Positions 22,867 to 33,487 of a stretch of DNA of 64,000 nt are shown one piece after another. The notes under the pieces were generated by a model, which saw only the letters and a program-made list of their open reading frames with translations, was not told where the DNA came from and did not search any database. The DNA is from Hexactinellida sp. DTS-2022 (taxonomy: Eukaryota > Porifera > Hexactinellida), in assembly GCA_028753945.1 (NCBI GenBank), contig JAPNXP010000004.1, positions 1,550,001-1,614,000 of the forward strand, in the 5' to 3' direction. Position 1 is the stretch's first letter, and the number at the start of each line of letters is the position of its first letter. A program made the position numbers and the translations under genes.

Positions 22867-24966
22867 TTAGTCTAATTCAATAATCAGTGAATCTACAAGA
22901 GAATCTTGATAGCTCTTGTGTTCTGACCTATTTGTTTGGATCTCTTTCTTCATAACAACACGGTATGATTTCAGGATGGGGTCGCTCTGAGAGATGAGTC
23001 TTACAAATACATCTTTGTTGTCCTCAAAGCTGAATTTTCTAGATAGCCTCTCATGATATCTTCTGATCAGCATATTACATGCTTCGATCCATTCTTCAGA
23101 AACAACCCAAACCCTTCATTATAATTAGAAAATATCCTAGGTGCATGGGCCAAGAGCTTGTGTAAGGTGGGAGTTGTGCGTACCCATGAGAAGTTAGTCA
23201 AAATACATTGATAAGTTTCGCTGCATATTTCACTCAGTCTTTCAGTATCCACTCTCCGGCTGCTGTTAAATATCCTCAAGATCGCACCTAAATTATTAAA
23301 AATTAGTGTTAGAATGGGATGACTCTGAGATGGAACGACGGATAAAATCCAGTAAAGGAAATCTTTCTCTGTATCATCGACACGCTTGAGACATCTCCGA
23401 ACTACGTTTCCGGTGGTAGATGTTCCCCCCTGAACAGATGGCATATCAATGACAATGTTCAGCTTCTCTTCGATTAGACTCGTGATGAATTTCTTCGCAC
23501 TTAATAATTTTGATGAACTGGGTGACCATTTAATAATGGAGCCTGCCTGTAGATGGGAGACTAGTAGTAAAAACCAACTAAATGTTCTCAAGTAAGCATG
23601 AAGAGGTGATGCGGAGATAATATCTTTCTCTGATATGGGTTTATGAGTTAAATTAAACTCTTGTTAGTTGGTAGAGAGAGAAAATCTTCTTCATTTACTT
23701 CTTCAAACAATGTTCTAGCATCTTGTATTTTCCTATTAATGGAGAAACCTTCTTTCAAAAAACCAATGTCGTGTATCTCGACAAACGTTGCTGTACACAG
23801 CTGACAACTCGCGCCTCCTGCCCCGCTCAATATCTTAGCCATTTTAGTATCAAAGTGAGAACGTATAATTGTTACTTCTGCATTTCCATTTTGTAATGAT
23901 ATTCCACTTTGTTCGATTAAAGAAGTCTCTGGGTTCATCATTAAATCGAACAGGAACTTAACATTTACTTCATTTTCAGGAAGTGCTAAGATAGAAATTG
24001 GACGTGTAGAATATGGTGAATTTGGAGAAGGGTCTTTCCACAATGAATTGTCCTCCTTATTAACAATCGAATTAACTTTGAATCCGAATAATAAAAAGTT
24101 TTTTGTTGAAAGGTCGGGGTTCGGACCAGCCTGTTGGTAAACACGATGACACCCCGAACCATCTAGCCTATCCGAGACTTTAACCTTTAGAGTTTAGAGG
24201 ATAGTCACTTTCGTCAACACTGATGCTAGATACAATCCGATCGACTGTCTGGGTAAGTAGTTTATGATAAGAGATACCAACTCCAACAGTATGATCTCTA
24301 GTAATTATACGTACTTCATCTATTAAATTTATACGAGACCGATGGGCTGCTACCTTATTGTATCCTGGGAATGTGAATTATCTGATAATAAAGTACGACG
24401 AAGTTCTAAATACTTTATCTTTCCTATCTCAAGAGAGTCTAGAAGAAAGGCAGCCTTGTCTAATGTCAATTGGACGTGAAGAGGTGAGAAAATTCCCTTT
24501 TCAAGTATATCTTTGCTCACTTTCGCAGTACTGAAGTCGTGTTCTTCATTAGAACAGAGTAATAATAGATAACTCGCAATTGTCCTTGGAGATACTTCCT
24601 CATGCTCAGCAACAGAATCAAGATGTGACTTAAGAGAAGAGAGCCGGTACCTCAAACCTTTGATAGTTAAATCACTAATTAACTTTCGTTTTGAATGAGT
24701 AACATTTTCTTCGAAGCTAATAGTAGTAGTGTTTGCATGAAGTTTTTGTCGTTTGGGAAGAGGACAAAATGATATGCTGTTCCAAGTCCTAGATCACTTC
24801 GTCTTTGAAAGGATCTTCGCTCATTCTGAAGATTACCAAACTTCAAACGAATGTGATTATATTGGTCTGTGTCAAAACCAAATGAAGAAATAAAATCCTG
24901 AGTTATTGAGCGAACACTCTCTGAGCTATGTTCACAAAAATACTGGTATGCTTCCAGGTTATCCAT
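22867..24966 (-). pseudogene. Transib / RAG1-superfamily transposase, nearly full length
   Basis: Minus-strand blocks are in order. 24966-24679 starts MDNLEAYQYFCEHSSESVR. 24655-24350 gives RYRLSSLKSHLDSVAEHEEV. About 24310-24190 holds EVRIITRDHTVGVGISYHKL and DESDYPL, facing the first catalytic Asp region of the family. 24043-23648 contains GGASCQLCTATFVEIHDIG, the paired-Cys zinc site. 23591-23067 contains IEEKLNIVIDMPSVQGGTST, then TGNVVRRCL, RLSEICSETYQCILTNFSW and TPTLHKLLAHAPRIFSNY. A one-base frame change follows near 23100. 23094-22867 contains VSEEWIEACNMLIRRYHERL, SRKFSFEDNKDVFVRL and ISQSDPIL. The GN-ARR box, the LHK-LAH box and the SEE-x-x-EACN box (second Glu in the place of the catalytic Glu) match the C-terminal cores of Transib and RAG1; the SRK...SDPIL tail reads closer to Transib (established family pattern, alignment by eye). 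It is interrupted in at least four places. No CAC-heptamer terminal repeats were found, and there is no RAG2-like partner in view. It meets the P-type gene tail to tail. Confidence 0.8.
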
Positions 24967-24969
24967 AGC

Positions 24970-25855
24970 CTAAATTAATTCGGATAAGTGGAAATGAGGT
25001 TTGGATAAGTACATACCGTAATTATAACGCTAATATCTGTAATTTTAAGTAACCACAATAATATATAATGTATTCCTAAATATTTTTTTGGACGATTTTT
25101 ATCAAGTTGGCTTATCAAAAATTGAATATAACAATTTTGGGTAAACTTCGGGCAAGTTGGTGATGGTTTAATTTGATACAGAATTAGAAGAGCTACAAGA
25201 GGAAACTAACGAGATAAGTTGACAGAGCGCGACAGAGTAAGTTCTGAGTACTCGAAGTTGTGATAAGACAGAAATTTGAATTCCAAAAATAGGGATAAAT
25301 AAATGTGAATTTTCGATATATTATTAAAGCATTCTTCATACATTCTACTTTATATGAAACGTGGCATATAATAGAACAAAGAATCCTTTGAAATTGATAT
25401 TTTGTTTACGCTTGACGCTTGATTTATCTCAAATAATAGTTGCGGTAAACTTGAGATGAATTCCATTAGAGAGTGTTAGTTGCCAACTCTTCTTTGGATT
25501 CCTATTGTTCTTCGAAACAAGTATATATTGATACAATATTTAACAGAGCTATTAATTGAATATTGCTCTATCAAATGAGCGTAAATTTGAAAAGTTTAGA
25601 AGTAAGTCAAAATATTCATAATTTCCAGATGGTGTGCCACTGTGTGCATGCAAAACCTCAGAAATTTTCTTCCTAATACTTCTTGACCTTCAACTAAAAT
25701 ACTTCATAAGTTTGAATCTTTACTATAACAACTAGACGAGGAGCGGTGACACCAACCAGTTAAGATTAGCAGCTCTCACTGCTAGGCAAAGGAACGCTAA
25801 TTCCTATTTCAAGACAATACTACTTGTATATTTTACTACATACTACATCTTTGTT
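24970..25855. other. No gene seen
   Basis: AT-rich sequence upstream of the Transib/RAG1-type gene. I looked for CACAATG/CACTATG-like termini and found none convincing. Confidence 0.4.
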
Positions 25856-25859
25856 ACTA

Positions 25860-25963
25860 CAGTCGAAACCGGTTTTTTCTAACCAATTCTTTGCATGGAA
25901 ATAAAGTTAGAAAAAACCGATTAGTTAGAATAAACCGGTGTTAGAATAAACCGGTTTCGACTG
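25860..25963. mobile_element. pogo-type MITE, 104 bp
   Basis: CAGTCGAAACCGGTTTTTTC and AATAAACCGGTTTCGACTG form the TIRs, with TA on both sides (25858-25859, 25964-25965). It is related in its ends to the copy at 3899-4074. Confidence 0.88.
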
Positions 25964-26249
25964 TACTTGTTTTATTATTATAGATATTTATTTTATTCTT
26001 CATCTCTTGTAAGTGTTTAGAAATACATTAAACAGTCTCTTATTTGATTCTAAATAGTCTAAACTTATCGTATGCAATACTATGCATTATAAACCTAGAT
26101 ATTATTATGGAATATTCAGCATAAACATTATATAATCATGATAGTAATAGTAGATTCTCTAAGTAACTAACCAATCCCTGGTCCAAAAATTTATAAGCGA
26201 GCCATTGACTTAGTGTATATAATGTATGTTTATACTTATCTCCAAAACT

Positions 26250-26800
26250 AGTAATGATGCAAATAATTTTTCTAAGCGAATTATCTCATTATCTAAAACT
26301 TAGTGAAGTTAAACATAGATGATGTATCATCAATGAATAGGAAGTTACCTATTGCGGATAGATCAGAATTAGCCCAGTTTACATAAAATTGATAGTCTTT
26401 GAGTTATGGTTCATTTTAGGAAATATACAAATCCATTGCAACCGAGGAATGTGTCAATATTCCATTTAGAATTTCAATATATTTCATTTAATTCGTTCTG
26501 GACATCATCATGTTCTAATCTTGAACATTTATAACGCGTTTAACTATTGTAAAAGCAGGTTATTAAAACACGATATTTCGCATCCAAAATAGAGACTACG
26601 TTATCATATGGTGAAATAGCACAATTTTAAAGGATACTATGTCTACGTACCTTGATACCAAGTTCCTATATAGTTATAGTACATTCATGACGTATATCAT
26701 TACTATTTATGGAGATAAATATAAATTACCTATTTATCAATGGACTTAAAGTGATATATGGTATAATCAGTGGTATGGCCTTATATATCAAAGGTCACGG
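26250..26800 (+). repeat. Dispersed repeat C, copy 1
   Basis: About 550 bp that recurs at 48870-49400 and 60095-60650, all in the same orientation. Shared landmarks are ATGAATAGGAAGTTACC, GCAACCGAGGAATGTGTCAA and ATTTATAACGCGTTTAA. It is non-coding, with no terminal repeats defined. Confidence 0.8.
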
Positions 26801-27145
26801 GTGATCTGATATATCAAATTTCTGGAAATTTTTCGCAGAGTATAAATATGGTGATTATAAGTTGATTATATTTGATTTTAGAAAGTTATTTACGGAAATG
26901 TCGGCGATTTACTATGAAAAGGCCGACACCGCCATACGTATAAAAAGAATTGCCCAAAACGGATTATATCGGATTTGGGATATATTATTCTACGAAAAAT
27001 TCCGCTTCTAGTGGTACTAAAAACTAGTTTGTATGAATTTCTAGGTATAACCCATCTTTGGATTTCAACGACCAGATTATAAGCGGGGTTGCCAATAACC
27101 GTAAAGTTATATCTATACTATTAAAACACAAACCTAAGTGGGTGG

Positions 27146-27184
<39 letters not shown>

Positions 27185-27545
27185 TGTATGTTACGAGTTG
27201 ATTGAAGAAAGTGGACGGTTTCCAAATGTGATTTTTGGCATATAGGGGTAACTTTTGGCACCCGCCAACAAGTTGAGGTCTCCACTCAAAATTTCTCACA
27301 CCTCGACAAGTTATGACGTCATTGTCACATTCCGAGAACCCTGAAAATTCACTTAATCGCACATAATTCGCGCCCTTTAAGAGATAAAAATCTGAAAATT
27401 TAATAGAACATGCACATTAATTATGCGGACATGGTGGTCACACCAGATCGCCACTATGCTAACCCATTATCGCATGATGACGTTATCATTAAAATTTCAA
27501 ATTGTTAAATTTGACTATTTAGGCCTATTTACGCTTTATAATCAA

Positions 27546-28635
27546 CGAGCCCTTTGGTCTCGGTCGCTTTGCGACAGATCGGTGCTACGCACCTCAAGTT
27601 AACGGCCGCTATGCGGCCTTACTCCTCACATTTTCTACCATGGAAATGGTAGATAGGGACGTTATGATTTTGATTTTCATTAATTTGTTTACCTATTTGT
27701 GTAAACAACAACAACAACAAAGACTCATATTAGAATTTTATAAATGCGAAATTCGTGTTCAGCACACTTGTTTACTTATAATACCTATTGAAAGTTAACT
27801 TCTAGGTTGATTTTGAATTTTCATTAAATTTTTAAGCTATTTTGAGTAAACAACAACAATAACAACAACAAATATTCATATTAGAAAATTTAAACGCGAA
27901 ATTCGTGTTCAGCATACTTGTTTACCTACAATACCCGTTGAAAGCTAACTTCTAGGTTGATTTTGAATTTTCATTAATTTGTTTACCTATTTTGTGTAAA
28001 CAACAACAACAAATATTCATATTAGAAAAATATAACCGCGAAAATCGTCTTCAGCATACTTGTTTACCTATAATATCCGTTGGAAGCTAACTTCTAGGTT
28101 GATTTTGAATTTTCATTAATTTGTTTACCTATTTGTGTAAACAACAACAACAAATATTAATATGAGAAATTTATAAACGCGAAATTCGTGTTCGGCATAC
28201 TTGTTTACCTATAATACCCGTTGGAAGCTAACTTCTAGGTTGATTTTGAATATTCATTAATTTGTTTACCTATTTTGTGTAAACAACAACAAAAAATATT
28301 AATATGAGAAATTTATACACGCGAAAATCGTGTTCAGCATACTTGTTTACCTATAATACCCGTTGAAAGCTAACTTCTAGGTTGATTTTGAATTTTCATT
28401 AATTCGTTTACCTATTTTGTGTAAACAACAACAACAAATATTAATATGAGAAATTTATAAACGCGAAATTCGTGTTCAGCATACTTGTTTACCTATTATA
28501 ACATTTGAAAGTTAGTTTATATCCCAATATTAATTGCGGTTTCTATTCCCCCATCACTTTAATATAATCCGGACAAACACACACACACACACACAAACAC
28601 ACAAACAAACAACAATCGAGATTTAATAATATAGA
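27546..28635 (-). mobile_element. Non-autonomous Helitron, family B, copy 2
   Basis: On the minus strand it starts TCTATATTATTAAATCTCGA at 28635 and ends GACCGAGACCAAAGGGCTCG at 27546. It sits between A and T of the sequence ATAATCAA^TATTAGG; the undisturbed site is visible in the family A copies at about 9007 and 52703. It contains a CA microsatellite (28577-28605) next to its 5' end and a tandem array of a 141-bp unit. Confidence 0.9.
27640..28510 (-). repeat. Tandem array of a ~141-bp unit
   Basis: The phrase TAACTTCTAGGTTGATTTTG recurs at about 27797, 27947, 28088, 28229 and 28371, that is, every 141-150 bp, with partial units at both ends. Each unit contains TTTGTTTACCTATTT, GTGTAAACAACAACAACAAA and ACGCGAAATTCGTGTTC. 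Units of the same type occur in the copy at 34019-34573. Confidence 0.92.
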
Positions 28636-28739
28636 TATTAGGAGTATATAAACCACACACTAAACGCGAAGCGGTTGGTGTGTGGTTGTGTTCTGCCGCG
28701 AAGCGACCTAGTAAGCGAAGCGCGCAAGTAATATTATAA

Positions 28740-29570
28740 AGGGCAATCTAGTAGTGATTTGCAACAAAGATAGTTATAAACTTGTATTAACAATTCCTCC
28801 ACTACCGCGGACGCTTGAGGGTAGTCACACCCAAAGTATAAGCCTTAATATTTTGTGCTGTTTGGAACTATCCGTGAACCACAAGGTCATAATCTCAGAT
28901 AAAATTTCGATTTACGGAAATCTATGACTAAAGACCCTATTTAAATACTTTGCTATATCTTTATGTGAATTGATCAAGATTATTAAAATTAGTTCTTATC
29001 AATATGAATTTCCATTGAGCGAGCACCAAATTTGAACCCAATTTGTTGAGTTTGTCCCGATTAACCGAAAATTTTAGTATTAGGCCAGGTAAAATAAATT
29101 AATTGTTTTATCATCGCCGATTCATCGGGATTTTTTCTGAAAATATTTATTTTTATTTCCATTTTAATGTGCAAATTAGATTATCCTATGCCAAACAATA
29201 ATAATTAATAGTTAATTAAATTAGAAATCAAATGACAATGCCCAAATAATTTAAGTAATGCCCTAATTAAAAATTGATAGATTAGGAGTACTTCACACAA
29301 GTTTATAGCTAATACCTGTACGATTATTTTCATAAATAACAACAAAATTTATCCGGACGGGGGTAAAATTGGGACGGACGGGATGATAAACAAGTTATGT
29401 ATTTTATATGGCCTTAGCTTTTATTGAATAGATTTGGTTTTCGCAGTTGTCCCAATTAAGCGTTGTCCTGATTAACTGGTATCCCAAATTTCCCAATTAA
29501 GCGGAGTAGACATTCTTTACATAAGGGTTATCCATAGCTGGGAATCGATATACGTGCTGAAACAACATTA
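28740..29570. other. No gene seen
   Basis: AT-rich spacer. A few Tigger-like phrases (CCCAATTAAGCGGAGTAGAC at 29488) suggest worn pogo MITE remnants. Confidence 0.35.
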
Positions 29571-29579
29571 ATTTTGTAC

Positions 29580-29951
29580 CCAATTCCTATGGATAACGCA
29601 CTGTGGGAGAATGACGTCATAACTTGCCTGGGAGTCGAAATTTCGAGTGGAGATCTCAATTGTTGGAGGGGACTAAAAGTACCCTTGTATGATACAGTCA
29701 GATTTGGGAACGTCGAGTTTTTTTCAATCAAATTGTTAAATACAAACAAATATAAAATTCCCGAACTTTGTTAGTAGGAACACGATTATGATTCCACCAT
29801 TTAAGTCCCTTTAAAAGCCTTTTCACTATAAATAACCTGTTAGTACGAATTCCTGATAAGGGGAACGTATTTGATGGTACCCTGGTATTCGTACCAACGA
29901 GGTTCTACAGTATATACATCATACACCAGCTTTGTGTTTTAATAGTATAGA
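29580..29951 (-). mobile_element. Diverged Helitron A fragment with a pogo-type insertion
   Basis: The minus-strand 5' terminus TCTATACTATTAAAACACAA begins at 29951 after an A. Diverged family A body is readable at 29604-29735 (AATGACGTCATAACTTG). Between ACAAACAAATA and TATACATCATAC lies a pogo-type insert (about 29752-29906) ending GAGGTTCTACAGTA. The 3' end of the Helitron is lost. Confidence 0.65.
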
Positions 29952-30090
29952 TTACTTGTTTTTTACTAAATATATAAAACTTAAATAAACTAGGTTTTGT
30001 CCCTCGTAGCAACCCGACGAATTTGTTCAATTTTAAATATATAATAATTATGTAGGTAGGAAATAATAGAAATAATCTGAATTTCGTTAC

Positions 30091-30414
30091 CTGTCCATGT
30101 GCTTTGGGAAGTACCAATGAGGTGAAGTTTGTAATGCATAGCAAATGTTCTCGCCTCGTGTAAAAGTTCTTCTGCATTTCTCGTTAGTTTATTCGTCTTT
30201 AGATCACTGAGCATTGCAATTAGAAGTATTGGAGCTAACTTCATATATCGATGAGTGTATAGTCTATTAATTAATAATTTAATTCTATACAAATCTTTCG
30301 AATCAATAAAAAAAATCGATGCCATTTACCTCGCAATTTCCCAAGCAGCTTTATTTTCAACAGAAAATATGAAAATGAATCCGTGTCTAATCTCGCTACG
30401 TATTTCACCATAAT
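30091..30414 (-). CDS. Two exons of a host gene, Ras/Rab-like small-GTPase fold (C-terminal half)
   Basis: Exon 30414-30330 (85 nt) encodes DYGEIRSEIRHGFIFIFSVE and NKAAWEIA. Exon 30284-30091 (194 nt) encodes IKLLINRLYTHRYMKLAPIL, LIAMLSDLKTNKLTR, NAEELLHEARTFAMHYKLHL and IGTSQSTW. The acceptors are CTTGTAG and TTGTATAG; the donors are GAG/GTAAAT and ACAG/GTAACG. The 45-base intron splits an AGA codon correctly in phase 2, and the outer edges both require phase 1 partners. The order RHGFIFIFSV, LIAMLSDL, LIGTSQST corresponds to the G3-following strand, the NKxD-like G4 region and the SAK-like G5 loop of Ras/Rab proteins. G4 is degenerate (MLSD instead of NKxD), so it could be a pseudo-GTPase domain such as those in large RhoGAP proteins (inference). 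The G1 P-loop exon was not found to the right and no following exon was identified to the left. Frames are intact, unlike all transposon genes nearby. Confidence 0.7.
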
Positions 30415-30554
30415 CTACAAGAAAAATAGATAAACATTAGTGGAAGCCGCTTAATCGGAAACATACGTATATATATAATCTGTAATCCGTTGTAAATCTG
30501 TAAAGAAATAATACTTTTCAAAAAAAGTAGTATGCTAATAGTATTTGCAATTAG

Positions 30555-30690
30555 CCTTATTATAGAAAATTAACGCTCCATGAAATTAAAGTCATTGAAA
30601 TTAACGCTCACGTAAATAACGCGAAGGAAATTAACGCGATATGGACCAATACGCGTTAATTTCATGGAGCGTTAATTTCCTAAAATAAGG
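30555..30690. mobile_element. MITE with TTAACGC ends
   Basis: CCTTATTATAGAAAATTAAC at the left is inverted at the right as GTTAATTTCCTAAAATAAGG. The motif ATGAAATTAACGC is repeated inside. TA stands at the right flank. A related end occurs at 19550-19575. It probably lies in an intron of the GTPase-like gene. Confidence 0.7.
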
Positions 30691-31045
30691 TAAATCCCCG
30701 GGGCAATGAGATTACAATATACTGTCTCATTTCCACAAGTTTAACGGAATTTAATCCAAATAGGCGATGTCGTTCAATTATTTCGGATATTGTATGTAGA
30801 AACACTGATGTGAATAAAACATTATAAATGTTAACTATGAATAATGTATTATTATTTAGTTCAATGACAGTCCTATGCGCCACTGGTGGGTCACAGGCAG
30901 TGGCGGCGGAAGCATTTCGATGTAGGTGCGAGCAGTCCTAATTTAGGCCAAAATTCTACTTAAACACTGATGTGCCAAAATCATTGTAAACAAGTAATAG
31001 CTGATTAAGTGACTATTAATATAGTAATTACAGAATTTACAGTAT

Positions 31046-31530
31046 ACAGTACCCGGACAAAAGTAATCGATCACACAATATTTTCCCTTTGAAAATAGTT
31101 CTACAGTAGGCCTAATAATATTGTTCACTGTATTAAAACTTAATGACATATTGCTATTTTGAATTCAGAATTTCGCGTATTCTACACATTCGATTTATCC
31201 ATTGTAGATGCTTTCAAATTGATTACATATTAATTCGGTTGAAAATTAGCATCAAATAGCAAAATGTACCACCTGTTCCGATCTCCCAAATAGTGGCAAT
31301 TTGGGAAAAGTGGTGCATTTGGCACAGGATAATAATTTTTAACCAAATCAAAAAGGGATTGAATTGAAAGCTTCTACAATTGATAATTCGAAAGCGCACA
31401 ATACGAATTTGTAATCGAAATAGCAATATCTCATGTAATTAGAATACACTATCTTCCATTATTAAACCTACTATAGTACTATTTTGAATTGGAAAATGTT
31501 GGGTTGTCGAATACTTTTGTCCGGATAGTG
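31046..31530. mobile_element. Tc1/mariner-type MITE
   Basis: Ends CAGTACCCGGACAAAAGTAA and GAATACTTTTGTCCGGATAG plus TG, with TA on both sides. The middle holds the imperfect palindrome CCACCTGTTCCGATCTCCCA ... GGGAAAAGTGGTG. Confidence 0.82.
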
Positions 31531-31693
31531 TACTCCGCTTTATAGGGTTAGATCTGGAGTCGGGACCAGGTTATTTTGAGCCGATTAACCGGAGTAAATT
31601 TACACTATTTTTATGTTTCTATTTCTAGCCAAGTGACCCGATTAGTCAGGTTGATCCGATTTACGAATTGCTCTATTAAGCGGAGTCTACAGT
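31531..31693. mobile_element. pogo-type MITE
   Basis: TACTCCGCTTTATAGGG at the left and TATTAAGCGGAGTCTACAG at the right are inverted copies. It abuts the mariner-type MITE at a shared TA, so the left tip is a few bases short. Confidence 0.7.
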
Positions 31694-31702
31694 ATCTATT
31701 AA

Positions 31703-31852
31703 GAGTTTACTTATACAGCGATCATCGGCGTTTGTATTAAAAACCTGGTTAGTTTCGAGTGGTTGTTTTTTATTTTTGTAAAAAAGACCATCGCTAGAAA
31801 CTAGCCAGGTTTTTTTAATTCAAACGCCGATGATCGCTGTATAAGTAAACTC
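31703..31852. mobile_element. Foldback MITE with 9-bp target duplication
   Basis: Arms of about 60 bp: GAGTTTACTTATACAGCGAT and the inverse ATCGCTGTATAAGTAAACTC, also GCGTTTG...CAAACGC and ACCTGG...CCAGGT. The direct repeat ATCTATTAA is perfect at 31694-31702 and 31853-31861. A 9-bp duplication fits the Mutator group rather than hAT. Confidence 0.88.
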
Positions 31853-31979
31853 ATCTATTAAATCCAAATAGAATATATATAACTGCATCTAATGCGGATA
31901 AAAATAATTAGGCCCAAATGTTCTGAGAAACTATAAGTGCTCGTATGCTCGCAGTTCCTACTCCGCCTATGGTCACAGG

Positions 31980-32136
31980 CAAGGGCGTATCCAGGCCAAA
32001 ATCTATTGGGGGGGGGGGTAAATGTAAAACCAGCGAAGGTAGCGAGCGACTTAAAGGGGGTCTGGGGTGAAAATGGCTGAGCTAGGGGGAGGGGGCAACT
32101 GCCCCCCTACCCCCTGACCCCCCTCCCTACGCACAT
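31980..32136. mobile_element. hAT MITE, 157 bp, sharing a target site with its neighbour
   Basis: Starts CAAGGGCGTATCCAGG and ends CCCTCCCTACGCACATG. It is flanked by GTCACAGG at 31972-31979 and 32137-32144. The left copy is also the right duplication of the 1074-bp element. Confidence 0.88.
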
Positions 32137-33487
32137 GTCACAGGTGGGGCACCGGCCCCACCCTCCCGCCGCTCCTGAAACTGAGTATAATTGAAATATA
32201 TATTGAATTAAATTATGTCCATAATCCCATAAATAGTGCTCCTTTTGGTGGTTAGCCAGTCAAACAGTTAATAAATTTTATAGATTTACTATATTGAAAT
32301 ATTAACGAGTGCAGCGAAATCCGAGCACAAATCTGTAGTCAATAAAATGGACATTAAAACAAAATAAATTACTCCTTCAATAGAAATTGAGGCTACTTGT
32401 GGTACATTGGCCACTACAGAAATGCTAATTCTAAAACTTTATAATACTTCTTCTAAAACTACACTGTATTCTATTTTACTGTTGCTCCATTCGATAATCT
32501 AAAGTCTCAGTGTGGGGTTCGGATTGTATTTCATCCTTAGAATTTCCGAAAATAGTTTCATATCTGTACCCCACGAACCACGATCCCATTCGATCAATCA
32601 TACTTATATCTATTTATTGTTCAATTGAATGGCAATTGACTTCTAATAGTAAATCTTGTATACAGTGACAGTAAAGACTCCATATTTATCGGTGTGTATC
32701 CTTTCATATTCTCTAATAACGTTCCTAATTTCCTTGTGAAAATTATCGCTACTAGTGATTAGCTAAAGAGACAGTTCAATCAGGAGAAATTCTCTTTTCT
32801 TTAGAGGCCTTAGCTCTCGGATTTCCAAACTTTTGTCTTTTGATTCATTGGATATAATATTCCATTAACTGTAACATAAGATAATTTCAATTTCCAAAGT
32901 CTTACATTTTCTTTTTGCCAAACTTAATCTACCGGAAATTTTTACAATGATTAAATACTGTAACATCTTGAGGATTATCATCTATAAAAATACTGTCATC
33001 GCTTGATATTTCTGCTCTAACACCTAGTTTAAGAGACTTAATCATTCTATTTTTTGTTGACATAGTGTTGTTCTATTTTTTGTTGATATATTGTTTTTTA
33101 ATATTAGGCTTGTCCTTAATTATATAATTTGGATGTGTTTTTCAACATTCAAGACTGTTTATAGTTGCTCTTGTCACTGATAGTTTTAACTCCTTCGGAT
33201 TTGTGTGGAAAATTCACTGTAATATTTTGGAGATGCTTTATCAAAATATATTTTGCTTTGCTAGATCTCTTCGACTAATGTAGTATCCAGTACAAATGTA
33301 CAAAAATCCTTTGTTCTCTTAAAAACTTCGTTGCACATAGGCTCTAATACAAATTTGAAAGAATTTATTCCCCCTTCTAGACTTCCTCTCAATATCCTTA
33401 AGAATTCACCTGGTTTATGTTTATTCTCGTTGTTAACAATATTCTTATTAAGAATTCTCATCTAAATTTCTACGATTGCATTACTAT

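Larger units (their letters stand above)
27112..28728 (+). mobile_element. Non-autonomous Helitron, family A, with a family B Helitron inside
   Basis: The 5' end TCTATACTATTAAAACAC follows an A (27111). The 3' end GAAGCGCGCAAG precedes a T (28729), with CAAG in place of the usual CTAG. The GC-rich hairpin GCGAAGCGG...CCGCGAAGCG sits before the 3' end. The body matches 8790-9104 and 52309-52793 (for example GGCATATAGGGGTAACTTTT). It is interrupted at 27546-28635. An AT microsatellite lies at 27151-27179. Confidence 0.88.
30898..31971. mobile_element. hAT element, 1074 bp, non-coding, with three smaller elements inside
   Basis: Left end CAGTGGCGGCGGAAGC; right end ACTCCGCCTATG, with matching subterminal GGTGCGAGCA. 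The 8-bp duplication GTCACAGG lies at 30890-30897 and 31972-31979. Inside are a mariner-type MITE (31046-31530), a pogo-type MITE (31531-31693) and a foldback element (31703-31852). Confidence 0.85.
30868..32177 (+). mobile_element. hAT MITE (GTGGGGC family) split by two later hAT insertions
   Basis: The left part CCACTGGTGGGTCACAGG (to 30897) and the right part GTCACAGGTGGGGCACCGG to CCCGCCGCTCCTG (about 32176) rejoin into the sequence of the 261-343/3276-3412 family. The outer target duplication is no longer clear. Confidence 0.65.

Noticed and set aside
24100-24195. tRNA gene
   Set aside because: A- and B-box-like motifs exist, but the acceptor and T-arm stems do not pair, so no tRNA gene is called.
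22867-24966. True RAG1 immune gene
   Set aside because: There is no RING or N-terminal RAG1 region, the frame is broken, the tail reads closer to Transib and no RAG2 is nearby.
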